A stretch of 64,000 bases of DNA from Corynebacterium ulceribovis DSM 45146 (GCF_000372445.1 NZ_AQUY01000003.1:1-64000), one strand, 5' to 3'; positions 7,247-16,752 are shown, numbered from the stretch's first letter. Notes: generated by a model not told the origin, from the letters alone. Translations and numbers: made by a program.

Positions 7247-8809
7247 ATGGACGTTGTTGATATTTCACGTTGGCAGTTTGGTATCACAACCGTGTACCAC
7301 TTCATTTTCGTTCCGCTGACCATCGGGTTAGCACCCCTCGTGGCACTCCTCCAGACGTTGTGGGTAGCTACGAAAAAGGAGCATTGGTATCGAGCCACTC
7401 GGTTTTTCGGAACCATCTTCATCATTAACTTCGCGATGGGCGTAGCTACCGGCATCGTCCAAGAATTCCAGTTCGGTATGAACTGGTCGGAGTATTCCCG
7501 CATGATTGGCGACGTTTTCGGCGGGCCGCTGGCTTTGGAAGGCTTGATCGCATTTTTCTTGGAATCCACCTTCCTTGGGCTGTGGATTTTCGGCTGGGGC
7601 CGGATCCCGACCTGGATTCATACCGCCGCCATCTGGATTGTGGCGGTGGCGGTCAACCTGTCGGCCTACTTCATCATCGTTGCTAACTCCTTCATGCAGC
7701 ACCCCGTCGGCGCGGTCTACAACCCAGAAACTGGTCGCGCGGAATTGGTCGACTTTGTTGCCTTGTTGACGAACCCAACTGCTCTCGCTGCCGTTCCGCA
7801 TACTGTCGCCGGTTCTTTCTTGACCGCCGGCACGTTTATGCTCGGCGTTTGCGGGTGGTGGCTAGTCCGCGACCGCGCTCGGAGCGCGAAAACCGGTGCC
7901 GCCATGCAACCGGTGTACCGCGGCAGTTTGTGGGTTGGTTGGTGGACCACTTTGGTCAGCGCGGCGGCTTTGTTCGTCACTGGTGATATTCAAGCCAAGC
8001 TGATGTTTGAGCAGCAGCCAATGAAGATGGCCTCCGCAGAATCGCTGTGCCACACCGAAACTGACCCGCTGTTTTCGATCTTGACCGTCGGCACGCACAA
8101 CAACTGTGATTCGGTGATCCACCTCATTGATGTCCCTTGGGTTCTACCGTTCCTAGCGGAAGGTCGCTTTACCGGCGTGACCTTGGAAGGTGTGCTTGAC
8201 CTGCAAGCGAAATATGAAGCGCTGTATGGTCCAGGCAACTACGCTCCAAACCTCTTCGTCACTTATTGGTCTTTCCGCGCCATGATCGGCCTGATCCTTG
8301 GGTCGCTTGCCATCGCATTTTTCGCATGGCTCTTCCTGCGCGGTGGCCGCACCCCACAGGGCATCTGGGCACGCATCTTTGGTTGGGGAAGTCTGCTGGC
8401 CATTCCGTTCCCATTCCTGGCGAACTCCGCGGGGTGGATTTTCACCGAAATGGGGCGCCAGCCATGGATTGTGCACCCAAACCCAGACTCCATCGGTGAC
8501 CCACGCACCAATCTCATCCGCATGACAGTCGATATGGGTGTTTCCAACCACTCGGTGTGGACGGTGTGGACCACGCTGATCGGTTTCACACTGCTGTATC
8601 TGGTGCTGGCAGTGGTCTGGTTCTGGCTGATTCGCCGCGCTGTCCTTATCGGTCCGCCGACGGAACCATCTCCGCAGATAGCAGCGCCGGACACAGATGA
8701 CGCTGGCCCTGCCACCCCAATTGGTACGGCCCTGGGCGCCCGAGTAACCGAACCGGTGCGTTTCGCCCAGTCCGACTCAGCCGGTGGCGCTGCCACTTCC
8801 GAAAAGTAG
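7247..8809 (+). CDS. cydA: Cytochrome bd ubiquinol/menaquinol oxidase subunit I
   Basis: Carries the haem b558, b595 and d sites of the high-affinity terminal oxidase in the plasma membrane. 520 residues from ATG 7247, where the protein begins MDVVDISRWQFG as in corynebacterial CydA; the in-frame GTG-type extension to 7226 is not conserved. His18 in the first helix (VYHF) is the haem ligand equivalent to E. coli His19. The motifs GWGRIPTWIH, FEQQPMKMAS (quinol-loop edge) and PFLANSAGWIFTEMGRQPW are family signatures. First gene of cydABDC. The C-terminal 50 residues are a hydrophilic tail. Confidence 0.95.
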   Translation: MDVVDISRWQFGITTVYHFIFVPLTIGLAPLVALLQTLWVATKKEHWYRATRFFGTIFIINFAMGVATGIVQEFQFGMNWSEYSRMIGDVFGGPLALEGLIAFFLESTFLGLWIFGWGRIPTWIHTAAIWIVAVAVNLSAYFIIVANSFMQHPVGAVYNPETGRAELVDFVALLTNPTALAAVPHTVAGSFLTAGTFMLGVCGWWLVRDRARSAKTGAAMQPVYRGSLWVGWWTTLVSAAALFVTGDIQAKLMFEQQPMKMASAESLCHTETDPLFSILTVGTHNNCDSVIHLIDVPWVLPFLAEGRFTGVTLEGVLDLQAKYEALYGPGNYAPNLFVTYWSFRAMIGLILGSLAIAFFAWLFLRGGRTPQGIWARIFGWGSLLAIPFPFLANSAGWIFTEMGRQPWIVHPNPDSIGDPRTNLIRMTVDMGVSNHSVWTVWTTLIGFTLLYLVLAVVWFWLIRRAVLIGPPTEPSPQIAAPDTDDAGPATPIGTALGARVTEPVRFAQSDSAGGAATSEK

Positions 8810-8822
8810 TTAGAGGTACCTC

Positions 8823-9899
8823 ATGTTTGGTTTAGAACTGCAAGTTCTTTGGTTCATCATCATCGCGGTGCTCTTCGCTGGCTATTTCCTGCTGGAGGGC
8901 TTCGATTTCGGTGTCGGTATGCTGCTGCCCTTCTTGGGGCGCCGTGAACCCGAACGCAAAGCCATGCTCAAAACCATTGGCCCCGTGTGGGATGCCAACG
9001 AAGTGTGGCTAATTACCGCCGGCGGCGCGCTATTCGCCGCTTTCCCAGAGTGGTACGCCACCATGTTTTCTGGCTTTTACCTGCCCCTGTTCCTGATTCT
9101 TGTGGCGCTCATCGTCCGCATCGTCGGCCTGGAATGGCGGTCGAAGGTTCATTCGGACACGTGGCGGGCGTGGTGCGACCGCGCCATCATTGTGGGCTCT
9201 TGGCTGCCTGCAGTGCTGTGGGGTGTGGCAGTCGCAAACCTCGTCCGCGGCGTCCCCATCGACGCCAACGCACAAATCGACTCCAGCCTGACGGGGCTCC
9301 TGGCCATGATGAACCCATATGCGCTCCTTGGTGGCGCTACCTTCGCAGCGCTCTTTGCGCTCCACGGGCTGACATTCCTGCGCCTGAAAACTGCTGGCAC
9401 CCTCCATGCGGAACTTGCCGCAGGTATTCGCCCCCTCGCTGTGGCCACAGTGCTCGCGGCGGCCAGCTTCGTGGTGTGGACCCAGCTGAGTTTCGGAAAG
9501 CCTGTCACCATCGCCGTTGCCAGTATCGCGCTGGTTGCGGTCATCGTGGGGATTGTTGCCCTGTTCCAGGGTCGGGACGGTATCGCATTCTTCGCAACGT
9601 CAATAAGCATCTTGGCGGCGACGGCACTGATTTTTGGGGCAATGTACCCATTCTTGATGCCATCAACTGTGCCCGGCGGGATCAGTTTGGACATCTGGAA
9701 TTCGGCTTCCAGCGCCTACACCCTGCGGATTATGACCTGGGCGGCGTTGCTGATTGCGCCGCTGGTGATGGCGTATCAGGCGTGGACTTACTGGGTGTTC
9801 CGCAAACGCATCACCGCCGAGCCCACCACCATGACCACCATGTCCACCACGGAAACCGCCTCACAGTCTGCGGCAGGTGAAGTGCCATCCGCCCAGTAG
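8823..9899 (+). CDS. cydB: Cytochrome bd oxidase subunit II
   Basis: 358 residues, nine or so hydrophobic helices. The first helix carries the family motif FAGYFLLEGFDFGVGML, and EVWLITAGGALFAAFPEWY follows near residue 60. It pairs with CydA to form the bd oxidase. AGAGGT precedes ATG 8823, 13 nt after the cydA stop. The last 25 residues after the final helix are a low-complexity Thr/Met-rich tail (TTMTTMSTTE). Confidence 0.95.
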   Translation: MFGLELQVLWFIIIAVLFAGYFLLEGFDFGVGMLLPFLGRREPERKAMLKTIGPVWDANEVWLITAGGALFAAFPEWYATMFSGFYLPLFLILVALIVRIVGLEWRSKVHSDTWRAWCDRAIIVGSWLPAVLWGVAVANLVRGVPIDANAQIDSSLTGLLAMMNPYALLGGATFAALFALHGLTFLRLKTAGTLHAELAAGIRPLAVATVLAAASFVVWTQLSFGKPVTIAVASIALVAVIVGIVALFQGRDGIAFFATSISILAATALIFGAMYPFLMPSTVPGGISLDIWNSASSAYTLRIMTWAALLIAPLVMAYQAWTYWVFRKRITAEPTTMTTMSTTETASQSAAGEVPSAQ

Positions 9900-9907
9900 A
9901 TCCTCGA

Positions 9908-11476
9908 TTGTTGCAACGCTCCCGCCCGGCGCGCCGGTGGATTGTGCTGGCGGGGGCGCTGACTGCGACTGCCACTGCCGCGACGGTCACGATGGGGCTG
10001 CTCATCGCTGGTATCACTGTCGGCCGGATTGGCCCGCTGGGTCAGACTCATGCCCTGCCCCACGCGGAATTATGGGCTACCTTCGGCCCGACGATCGCTG
10101 CGCTGGCGGCATTGGCGGCGGTACGGATTGTGGTGTCGTGGGCGCTGGCACGTTTCGGTACGCAGGCCGCGGCGGCAGTCACTGCTGATTTGCGCCGGGA
10201 TGGGCTGCGACACCTCGCCGTGTCCGACCAGCGCACTGTCGACCGGGCGTATTGGCAGGCACTGTTGACCACGGGCATTGATGGCCTTAAGCCCTACATT
10301 TCGGGTTTCTTGCCCTCGCTGGTGGCGCTGGTGCTGGCGACCCCCATTGCGCTTGCGGCGGTGGCGTGGCTCGATTTCAGCTCTTTCCTTATCGCCATGG
10401 TCACGTTGCCGCTGATTCCACTGTTCATGTGGCTCATTGGTGTGTTGACCCAGGGCAAAACGCAGCGCCGCTTAGCCGATATCGGCATTCTGCGCGAACA
10501 AATTCTCGACTTGGCACGCGGATTGCCGACGCTGCGGGCACATCATGCCGCTACTGCCCCGACCAGCGAAATTCGGCGGCTGTCCAATACCCACCGTGAC
10601 TCCAGCATGTCGGTGTTGCGGATTGCATTCCTGTCGGGCACGGTGCTGGAATTCTTCGCCACAATTTCCATTGCGCTGGTCGCGGTGAGCATTGGTTTTC
10701 GGCTGCTCGACGGTTCGATGGATTTCGCGGCGGGGCTCGGTGTCCTCATCATCATTCCGGAGGTCTATGGCCCGGTCCGCGACGTCGGCAAACGCTTCCA
10801 CGATGCGCAGGACGGCACCATTGCGGCCACCGCGGTTTTAGATGTGCTTGTTGACGAACAGGCCGTGGCACCGGCCGATCCCACAGTCGCTGCGCCGCTC
10901 GACGTGGCAGCTGCAACAACACCTGGGTGGTACGCGTCTTTTGCGGACTTTTCGGTGCTTGGCCGCGATGGCATTCGCCCGCACCACCTCACGGTTGTGG
11001 CCCGGCCTGGCGAGCTGACTGTCTTAGCCGGGCCCAATGGTTCCGGAAAAAGCACCGCGCTGTTGGGGCTTCTTGGGCTGATCTCCGAAGGACTTTCCGG
11101 TGTTGCCGGTGTCTGGGAAGTGTCGGATCAGCAGCCACCGCGGCGGTTCACCGCCGAGGATCTGTGGCGGCGCACTGCCTACTTGCCGCAGCGTCCGGTG
11201 CTTGACCCCGACATGGTTGGTGACACCACGGGGTTGTCGCTGGGTCAGCGGCAACGTGCGGCATTGGCAGCGGAGTTGGCGGGAAGTCCAAAGCAACTAG
11301 TGGTGCTGGATGAGCCGACTGCGCATCTGGATAGCGACAACGCGGCGGCCATGCTCGCTGCGCTGCGTGCGGAAGCGGACCGGGGTGCGACGGTGGTTAT
11401 CGCCAGCCACGACCCGTTGGTGCTTGCCGCTGCCGACCAGGTGGTCGACGTCAGTTTCGAGGTGAACGCGCGATGA
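9908..11476 (+). CDS. cydD: ABC exporter subunit CydD, shortened ATPase domain
   Basis: With CydC it forms the heterodimeric exporter needed for cytochrome bd assembly (it moves reductants or haem across the membrane). 522 residues with about six membrane helices in 15-320 and a C-terminal ATPase: Walker A AGPNGSGKST (about 374-383), Q-loop YLPQ, an LSLGQ signature instead of LSGGQ, Walker B VVLDEP, and ASHD H-loop. Only about 17 residues lie between the Q-loop Gln and the signature, where 45-50 are usual, so the alpha-helical subdomain is nearly absent. The start is TTG 9908, 8 nt after cydB, without a clear Shine-Dalgarno, so the exact start is unsure. Confidence 0.85.
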   Translation: MLQRSRPARRWIVLAGALTATATAATVTMGLLIAGITVGRIGPLGQTHALPHAELWATFGPTIAALAALAAVRIVVSWALARFGTQAAAAVTADLRRDGLRHLAVSDQRTVDRAYWQALLTTGIDGLKPYISGFLPSLVALVLATPIALAAVAWLDFSSFLIAMVTLPLIPLFMWLIGVLTQGKTQRRLADIGILREQILDLARGLPTLRAHHAATAPTSEIRRLSNTHRDSSMSVLRIAFLSGTVLEFFATISIALVAVSIGFRLLDGSMDFAAGLGVLIIIPEVYGPVRDVGKRFHDAQDGTIAATAVLDVLVDEQAVAPADPTVAAPLDVAAATTPGWYASFADFSVLGRDGIRPHHLTVVARPGELTVLAGPNGSGKSTALLGLLGLISEGLSGVAGVWEVSDQQPPRRFTAEDLWRRTAYLPQRPVLDPDMVGDTTGLSLGQRQRAALAAELAGSPKQLVVLDEPTAHLDSDNAAAMLAALRAEADRGATVVIASHDPLVLAAADQVVDVSFEVNAR

Positions 11477-13104
11477 CAGCACGCTCTTCGACGCTGGGGA
11501 CATTGTGGCGGCTAACTGGTCTGCACTGGGCCGCGCTGATTATCCCCACTCTTGCTGGTTCGCTCACTTTAGTTTCAGCGCTGGCACTGACGATTGTTTC
11601 GGGCTGGCTGATTACGCGCGCGTGGCAGATGCCACCGGTGATGACTCTGACTGTTGCCGTCACTGCCGTTCGCGCGCTGGGCATTTCCCGGTCCGTGTTC
11701 CGATATATCGACCGGCTGTTGTCCCACCAGTTGGCCCTGACTGCCGCGGCGAATGCCCGGACGAACCTGTGGCAACGCATCGCCTCGGCTGATTCCGCTG
11801 CCGTGTCAGGAATGACCCGTGGCAGTATGCTCACTCGACTCGGTGACGATGTCGACAACCTCGCTGATGTCATTGTCCGCAGTCTGCTGCCGATGTGCAT
11901 CGCCGCATTTACCTCTGCCTGTGCGGTAGCGTTCACAGCACTGCTCAGCCCGGTGGCAGCGGCTATTGTTGCCGCTGGTCTGCTGGTTTCTGGGGTGGTG
12001 GCACCATGGCTGATTTACCGTGGGGTGCAGCGTGCGGAAGCAGCCCGCGGTCGAGTTAACCGCAGCCACGCCGATGCCATCAGCCGCGTGCTTTATGATG
12101 CCGCTGCCCTGCGAGTTCGCGGCACCCTCGATTCCGCCCTAGCTGATACGCACGCCACCACCCTCGCCCTGTCGCAGGCTGATCGCCGCGCCGCACCGTT
12201 TCAGGCGGCAGGTCAAGCGGTGTCAATGCTCGGCTACTTAGCTTCGGCGATCGCTACGGTCGTGGCAGTAGTGTGGCTGTTCACCGATGCTTCCGGCAAC
12301 GTGCTGCATTCCCCAGAATGGCTCACGGTGCTGGTGCTCATCCCGCTCGCGGCCTTCGAATCGACGATGGCGCTGCCCGCTGCTGCCTCTGCCCTATCGA
12401 AAGCCGATGACGCCGCCAGCCGACTTGGCCACACCAGCGCATTGCCAAGCAGAGCCCCAGGGCCGGGCACCACGCTGGAACGCCCGCATCTAGTCGTACG
12501 CGACCTCGTCACCGGATATGACGTTGACCTGCAGCGTTGGCACTTCGAGTTGCCCTTCGGCGACCGCAAAGAAATCATCGCTCCGTCCGGAAGCGGAAAA
12601 ACCACTTTGCTGAAAACCTTGGCCGGCCTGACTCCCGCACGCAGCGGAAACATTGTGCTTTTTGACGGAAACAGCCCCGTCGCAGATTCGAAAGAAATCG
12701 GGAATAGCCCAGCTACGGAACTGCGGTTTATCGCCGAAGATGAGCACATTTTTGCCACCTCAGTGCGCGATAATTTGGCAGTCGGGAACCCATCCGCAAC
12801 CGATGGGCAAATGCTGGAAGTGCTGGCGGAGCTGGGGCTGGACGAGTGGGTGGCGCAGCTGCCCGATGGGCTGAGCACAATGCTGTCTGCCGGCGATGAA
12901 AGCTTGTCCGGTGGGCAGCGCCGCAGGCTGATAGTGGCACGCGCGCTGCTGAGCACCGCGCCGATTGTGCTGTTTGATGAGCCGACGGAGCACGTCGATA
13001 AGCAGGCAGAACACCTCACTGAGCTGCTGCTTCACCGCGACACACTGCCCGGTGTCCGACCGAAGCGGACTGTGATTGTGGTGCGGCATCCGCGGCACAC
13101 ATAA
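11473..13104 (+). CDS. cydC: ABC exporter subunit CydC
   Basis: 543 residues, partner of CydD. Six membrane helices lie in about 15-310. The ATPase domain has Walker A APSGSGKTT (near 373), a full LSGGQRRR signature (about 477), Walker B IVLFDEPTEHVD and a final VVRH H-loop. In contrast to CydD, the helical subdomain is of normal length. The ATG overlaps the cydD stop (ATGA), so translation is coupled. Last gene of cydABDC. Confidence 0.9.
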   Translation: MTARSSTLGTLWRLTGLHWAALIIPTLAGSLTLVSALALTIVSGWLITRAWQMPPVMTLTVAVTAVRALGISRSVFRYIDRLLSHQLALTAAANARTNLWQRIASADSAAVSGMTRGSMLTRLGDDVDNLADVIVRSLLPMCIAAFTSACAVAFTALLSPVAAAIVAAGLLVSGVVAPWLIYRGVQRAEAARGRVNRSHADAISRVLYDAAALRVRGTLDSALADTHATTLALSQADRRAAPFQAAGQAVSMLGYLASAIATVVAVVWLFTDASGNVLHSPEWLTVLVLIPLAAFESTMALPAAASALSKADDAASRLGHTSALPSRAPGPGTTLERPHLVVRDLVTGYDVDLQRWHFELPFGDRKEIIAPSGSGKTTLLKTLAGLTPARSGNIVLFDGNSPVADSKEIGNSPATELRFIAEDEHIFATSVRDNLAVGNPSATDGQMLEVLAELGLDEWVAQLPDGLSTMLSAGDESLSGGQRRRLIVARALLSTAPIVLFDEPTEHVDKQAEHLTELLLHRDTLPGVRPKRTVIVVRHPRHT

Positions 13105-13123
13105 TCGTCAAAAAGCTCAAAAA

Positions 13124-13151
13124 CCCCGCCTACCTGGGAAGATAGACGGGG
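13124..13151 (-). terminator. Terminator of tRNA-Lys
   Basis: On the minus strand CCCCGTCTA pairs with TAGGCGGGG (one mismatch), followed by TTTTTGAG. It lies just downstream of tRNA-Lys and 20 nt after the cydC stop, and may serve both. Confidence 0.7.
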
Positions 13152-13156
13152 TGGCG

Positions 13157-13229
13157 TGGGCCCTGCGGGGCTCGAACCCGCGACCTACGGATTAAAAGTC
13201 CGCAGCTCTACCAACTGAGCTAAAGGCCC
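13157..13229 (-). tRNA. tRNA-Lys (TTT)
   Basis: 73-nt cloverleaf; acceptor GGGCCTT/AGGGCCC, anticodon loop CTTTTAA with anticodon TTT, T-loop TTCGAGC, discriminator A. Confidence 0.95.
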
Positions 13230-13282
13230 GCACGTCGGTACAGTTTAACGCCCACCGAGGGAATTGTGAAAATCGCCCCCAT

Positions 13283-14524
13283 TTAAGCGGCTTTCCGGGA
13301 CCGTAAATACATCCAACCAGCCAAAAAGAAGCCAATCACGTAAAGCGTGCCAGTCCAAGCCACTACTCCGCCCCAGCCGGCGGCGGCGTAACCAAAACCA
13401 ACGAGGTAACCCAAAATCGAACTACCACCGTAGTAGGCCATCAGGTAGGAGGAGCTGGCTTCGGCACGGTGACGCTGCGCCAAAATGCCGACCCAACCGG
13501 AGGCCACGGAATGGGCGATGAAGAAACCGGCGGTGAAGATAATCATGCCGATGAGCATCGGGGCCAAGTGGTTAAACAAGGTCAGCAGCAAACCACAAAA
13601 CGCGGAGCCGATGCCAATGAGCACCGCGGGGCCACGACCGACGGCCTGGACGATGCGCCCGGCGCGGGTCGAGGAATATGTGCCCGAAAGGTAAATCAGG
13701 AACACGATGCCAACCAGGGACGGCGACAGGCCAAACGGTGGGGTACTCAGGCGGAAGCCGACGTAGTTGTACAGGGAGACGAAACCACCCATCAGCAGGA
13801 AGGCTTCGGCGAAAAGGACAACCATGCGTGGCTGGCGCCAGTGGCTGAGTACTGCCAGGGCTTCGCCGCGGAAACTGAGCTGCTTCGGCGAGAATCTGCG
13901 AGCCGGCGGCATCAGTGAAGCCATGATGAATGCGCAGGCCAAGGACACTAACCCGACTGCCACCATGGACCATCGCCAGTTAACGAATTCCAGCATCACC
14001 GCCGGGATAATGCGGCCGGTCAGACCGCCGACGGTGGTCGCGGCGACGTAGAGTCCCATGGTTTTGGCCAGGGAGTCGGGGTGCAGTTCCTCAGACAGGT
14101 AGGCCATGGCCACAGCTGGGACGGCCGCTAGGGCGAGGCCTTGGATTGCGCGGCCTAGGATGAGCAGTTCAAGGTTCGGCGCAAAGGATGCCACGATGCC
14201 GATGATGGCGGCGGCCATTGCGCCACCGACCATGACGCGGCCACGGCCGAAACGTTCCGACAGGATGGATAGCGGCATAGTGGCAAGAGCGACCATGCCG
14301 GTGGTGGCGGACACGGTCAAGGCGACGGAAGCGGCGTCAGCGCCGAAGCCGGTGTGCGCGTCGGAGAGGGTGGGCAGCAACGCTTGGGTGGCATACATCG
14401 ACATGAAGGCTGCGAGCCCGGCGAGAAATGATGTGATGGTTACGCGGCGGTGGCCGCTGGTTCCTGCCTGGTGGCCTTCCCAGGCGCTGCCTGGTTGAGT
14501 CGCTGCTTGGTTGCCTTGGCCCAT
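13283..14524 (-). CDS. MFS transporter (YnfM-like exporter)
   Basis: 413 residues, 12 predicted membrane helices after a hydrophilic 28-residue N-terminus. The major-facilitator loop 2-3 motif appears as LSERFGRGRVMVGG (about 86-99), and GRAIQGLALAAVP follows helix 4. It resembles the YnfM-type drug or arabinose exporters; substrate unknown. GAGGTG precedes ATG 14524. It is monocistronic and divergent from the dus gene with about 110 nt between them. Confidence 0.85.
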   Translation of the reverse strand: MGQGNQAATQPGSAWEGHQAGTSGHRRVTITSFLAGLAAFMSMYATQALLPTLSDAHTGFGADAASVALTVSATTGMVALATMPLSILSERFGRGRVMVGGAMAAAIIGIVASFAPNLELLILGRAIQGLALAAVPAVAMAYLSEELHPDSLAKTMGLYVAATTVGGLTGRIIPAVMLEFVNWRWSMVAVGLVSLACAFIMASLMPPARRFSPKQLSFRGEALAVLSHWRQPRMVVLFAEAFLLMGGFVSLYNYVGFRLSTPPFGLSPSLVGIVFLIYLSGTYSSTRAGRIVQAVGRGPAVLIGIGSAFCGLLLTLFNHLAPMLIGMIIFTAGFFIAHSVASGWVGILAQRHRAEASSSYLMAYYGGSSILGYLVGFGYAAAGWGGVVAWTGTLYVIGFFLAGWMYLRSRKAA

Positions 14525-14634
14525 TGCGGCGTTGCACCTCGCCTTCCTGCGTTCCTAGTCGCTGAGTTCTCCGTTATCACTGTAGTCGCCGTCACGATGT
14601 GATCTTTTGGCACGTCAGGGTGTTGAATAGGGAC

Positions 14635-15795
14635 GTGCTTCGTATTGGTCCATTTGATTTGCCGTCACCTGTCGTTCTTGCCCCGATGGCTGGGGTGACG
14701 AACGTCGCGTTTCGCGTGCTGTGCCGTGAGCAGGAACTCGCCCGCACCGGGACGGTCTCTGGCCTGTACGTCTGCGAAATGATCACCGCCCGCGCACTTG
14801 TGGAGCGCAACGAGAAGACGCTGCATATGACGACGTTTGATCCGCAGGAGAATCCGCGGTCTATGCAGCTGTACACGGTGGACCCGGATTACACCTACCG
14901 CGCCGCGAAAATGATTGTCGACGAAGACATGGCGGATCATATTGATATGAACTTTGGTTGCCCGGTGCCGAAGGTGACGCGTCGTGGTGGCGGCTCTGCC
15001 CTGCCGTATAAGCGTCGGCTATTCCGCAATATTGTTGCTGCCGCGGTGCGTGCGACGGAAGGCACGAATATTCCGGTGACGGTAAAATTCCGCGTAGGCA
15101 TCGATGATGAGCACCATACGCACTTGGATGCTGGGCGGATTGCTGCGGAGGAAGGTGCTGCTGCGGTGGCGCTCCATGGTCGCACTGCTGCACAGCGTTA
15201 TTCCGGTCAGGCTGATTGGTCGCAGATTGCGCGGCTGAAGGAGCATATGGGGGCGCATGGTTTCGATGACGTGCCGGTGCTGGGCAATGGCGATATTTTC
15301 GCGGCGTCCGATGCGCGTCGGATGATGGATCAGACCGGTTGCGACGGTGTGGTGGTCGGCCGTGGCTGCCTGGGTCGGCCGTGGCTGTTTGCGGAGTTGT
15401 CCGCGGAGCTGCAGGGCAAGGAGGTGCCGGCGCCGCCGACGTTTGCGGAGGTATGCGACATTATGTACCGCCATGCCGAGCTGATGTGCGCTCATGATGG
15501 TGAATACATTGGCACTCGTGAGCTGCGCAAACACATCAGTTGGTATTTGCGTGGTTACCCGGCTGGTTCGGGTCTGCGCCGTTCGCTGGCGACGGTTGAG
15601 TCGTTGGCGCAGTTGCAATCTTTGCTTGATGACGTTCGCGACTCTGAGGTGGCCACTGCGTTGCCGAATGATGCTGATGGCCCGCGCGGCCGTCAAGGTT
15701 CGGCTGGGAAGGTGACGTTGCCGGAGGGATGGCTGGATGATCCTGAGGATGAAACGGTGCCGCATGCGGCGGACATTATGAGTTCTGGCGGATAA
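14635..15795 (+). CDS. dusB: tRNA-dihydrouridine synthase
   Basis: An FMN-dependent enzyme reducing uridines in the D-loop of tRNA. The TIM barrel begins LRIGPFDLPSPVVLAPMAGVTN (reported in two parts: LRIGPFDLPS, then PVVLAPMAGVTN). DMNFGCPVPKVTRRGGGSAL contains the catalytic Cys, and LHGRTAAQRYSG, VLGNGDIF and VVGRGCLGRPW (FMN phosphate site) follow. The start is unsure: GTG 14635 fits family N-termini, but in-frame GTG or TTG codons at 14599, 14620 and 14623 exist and none has a good Shine-Dalgarno. The symbol follows the DusB-like subfamily and is tentative. Confidence 0.85.
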   Translation: MLRIGPFDLPSPVVLAPMAGVTNVAFRVLCREQELARTGTVSGLYVCEMITARALVERNEKTLHMTTFDPQENPRSMQLYTVDPDYTYRAAKMIVDEDMADHIDMNFGCPVPKVTRRGGGSALPYKRRLFRNIVAAAVRATEGTNIPVTVKFRVGIDDEHHTHLDAGRIAAEEGAAAVALHGRTAAQRYSGQADWSQIARLKEHMGAHGFDDVPVLGNGDIFAASDARRMMDQTGCDGVVVGRGCLGRPWLFAELSAELQGKEVPAPPTFAEVCDIMYRHAELMCAHDGEYIGTRELRKHISWYLRGYPAGSGLRRSLATVESLAQLQSLLDDVRDSEVATALPNDADGPRGRQGSAGKVTLPEGWLDDPEDETVPHAADIMSSGG

Positions 15796-15861
15796 ATCAA
15801 CGCCACGCAGCACGGACTGCACCATGGGCACTGCCGTCATTTTCGTTGTGCCCTGCGGTTA

Positions 15862-15892
15862 TTGAGCGAAACACTACTTCTGTCACTAGACT
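15862..15892 (+). promoter_or_regulatory. Predicted leaderless promoter of phoU
   Basis: TTGAGC (15862-15867), a 19-nt spacer, and TAGACT (15887-15892). The ATG at 15900 is 7 nt after the -10, so the transcript should begin at the start codon. Confidence 0.5.
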
Positions 15893-15899
15893 TAGGCGC

Positions 15900-16646
15900 A
15901 TGCGTACGGTCTACCGTGAAAAGATGGCTAACTTCTCGCATGACCTTGTGGTCATGTGCGATTTGATCCACGAACAATTGTCCAAGGCCACTTTCGCGCT
16001 GCTCGAATCAGATTTGCAAGCTGCTGAGGACGTGATTTCCTCCCGCGAACAACTCGAAGCACTACAAGACCAAGCCGATTCCCGCGCCTACAATATGTTG
16101 CTGCTGGAGGGCCCTGTCGCCCGTGACCTTCGTCAGCTTGTCTCTGGTCTCTATATTGTCCAGGACTTGGCGCGGATGGGTCAATTGTCGATGCATATTG
16201 CTGAAGTGGCACGCCGTCGGCACCCGAAGCCAGCGTTGCCAGATTTCATGCATGCTGACTTCGCACGGATGGCTGCTGTTTGCGACGATATGGCAAACCG
16301 GATGCGGCAGGTTCTTCTGGAATTTGACCCAGCGTCGGCGCTCCAGTTGGCGGTTGATGATGATGAAGTCGACGCGCTGCATCAGGAAGTTTTCGGGAAG
16401 ACTACCCGTCAGGAATGGCTGGGCACCACTGTTCAGGCCGTTGACGTGACCTTGTTGTCTCGCTATTTCGAGCGGTTTGCGGATCATGCTGTTGAGGTCG
16501 GTGCCCGCGTGGTGTACCTGGCGACTGGTTACCGCCCTGCTGATTACATCCCGCAGGTCAAGGACCCGGAGCAGGCCCGCTTGATCAACATGCACTTCGA
16601 GACGCTGGAGCGGCAGTTCGGTCCGCTTACTGACGACGACGCGTAG
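15900..16646 (+). CDS. phoU: Phosphate signalling regulator PhoU
   Basis: 248 residues from ATG 15900 (MRTVYREKM), matching corynebacterial PhoU length. Two three-helix PhoU domains are visible; the first carries ESDLQAAEDVI with the metal-binding E/DxxxD pattern, and the second ends RYFERFADHAVEVG, with the conserved E-x-x-x-D-H. PhoU is a cytosolic negative modulator linking the Pst transporter to phosphate-sensing kinases. An upstream extension to 15846 is unlikely because the promoter overlaps it. It is convergent with pstB, not in the pst operon. Confidence 0.92.
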   Translation: MRTVYREKMANFSHDLVVMCDLIHEQLSKATFALLESDLQAAEDVISSREQLEALQDQADSRAYNMLLLEGPVARDLRQLVSGLYIVQDLARMGQLSMHIAEVARRRHPKPALPDFMHADFARMAAVCDDMANRMRQVLLEFDPASALQLAVDDDEVDALHQEVFGKTTRQEWLGTTVQAVDVTLLSRYFERFADHAVEVGARVVYLATGYRPADYIPQVKDPEQARLINMHFETLERQFGPLTDDDA

Positions 16647-16676
16647 GTCCGCGCGAAGTTTTCCTAGGAACGCGTA

Positions 16677-16720
16677 GAGCCTTGCCGCCGGGATTAACCC
16701 CGAGCAGCAAGGCTCCTTGT
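16677..16720. terminator. Bidirectional terminator between phoU and pstB
   Basis: GAGCCTTGC (16677-16685) pairs with GCAAGGCTC (16707-16715), extended by an outer pair CGCGTA (16671-16676)/TACGCG (16723-16728). It lies between two convergent genes. Confidence 0.75.
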
Positions 16721-16752
16721 CTTACGCGGAACGCGGTGGAAAACCGGCTGGT

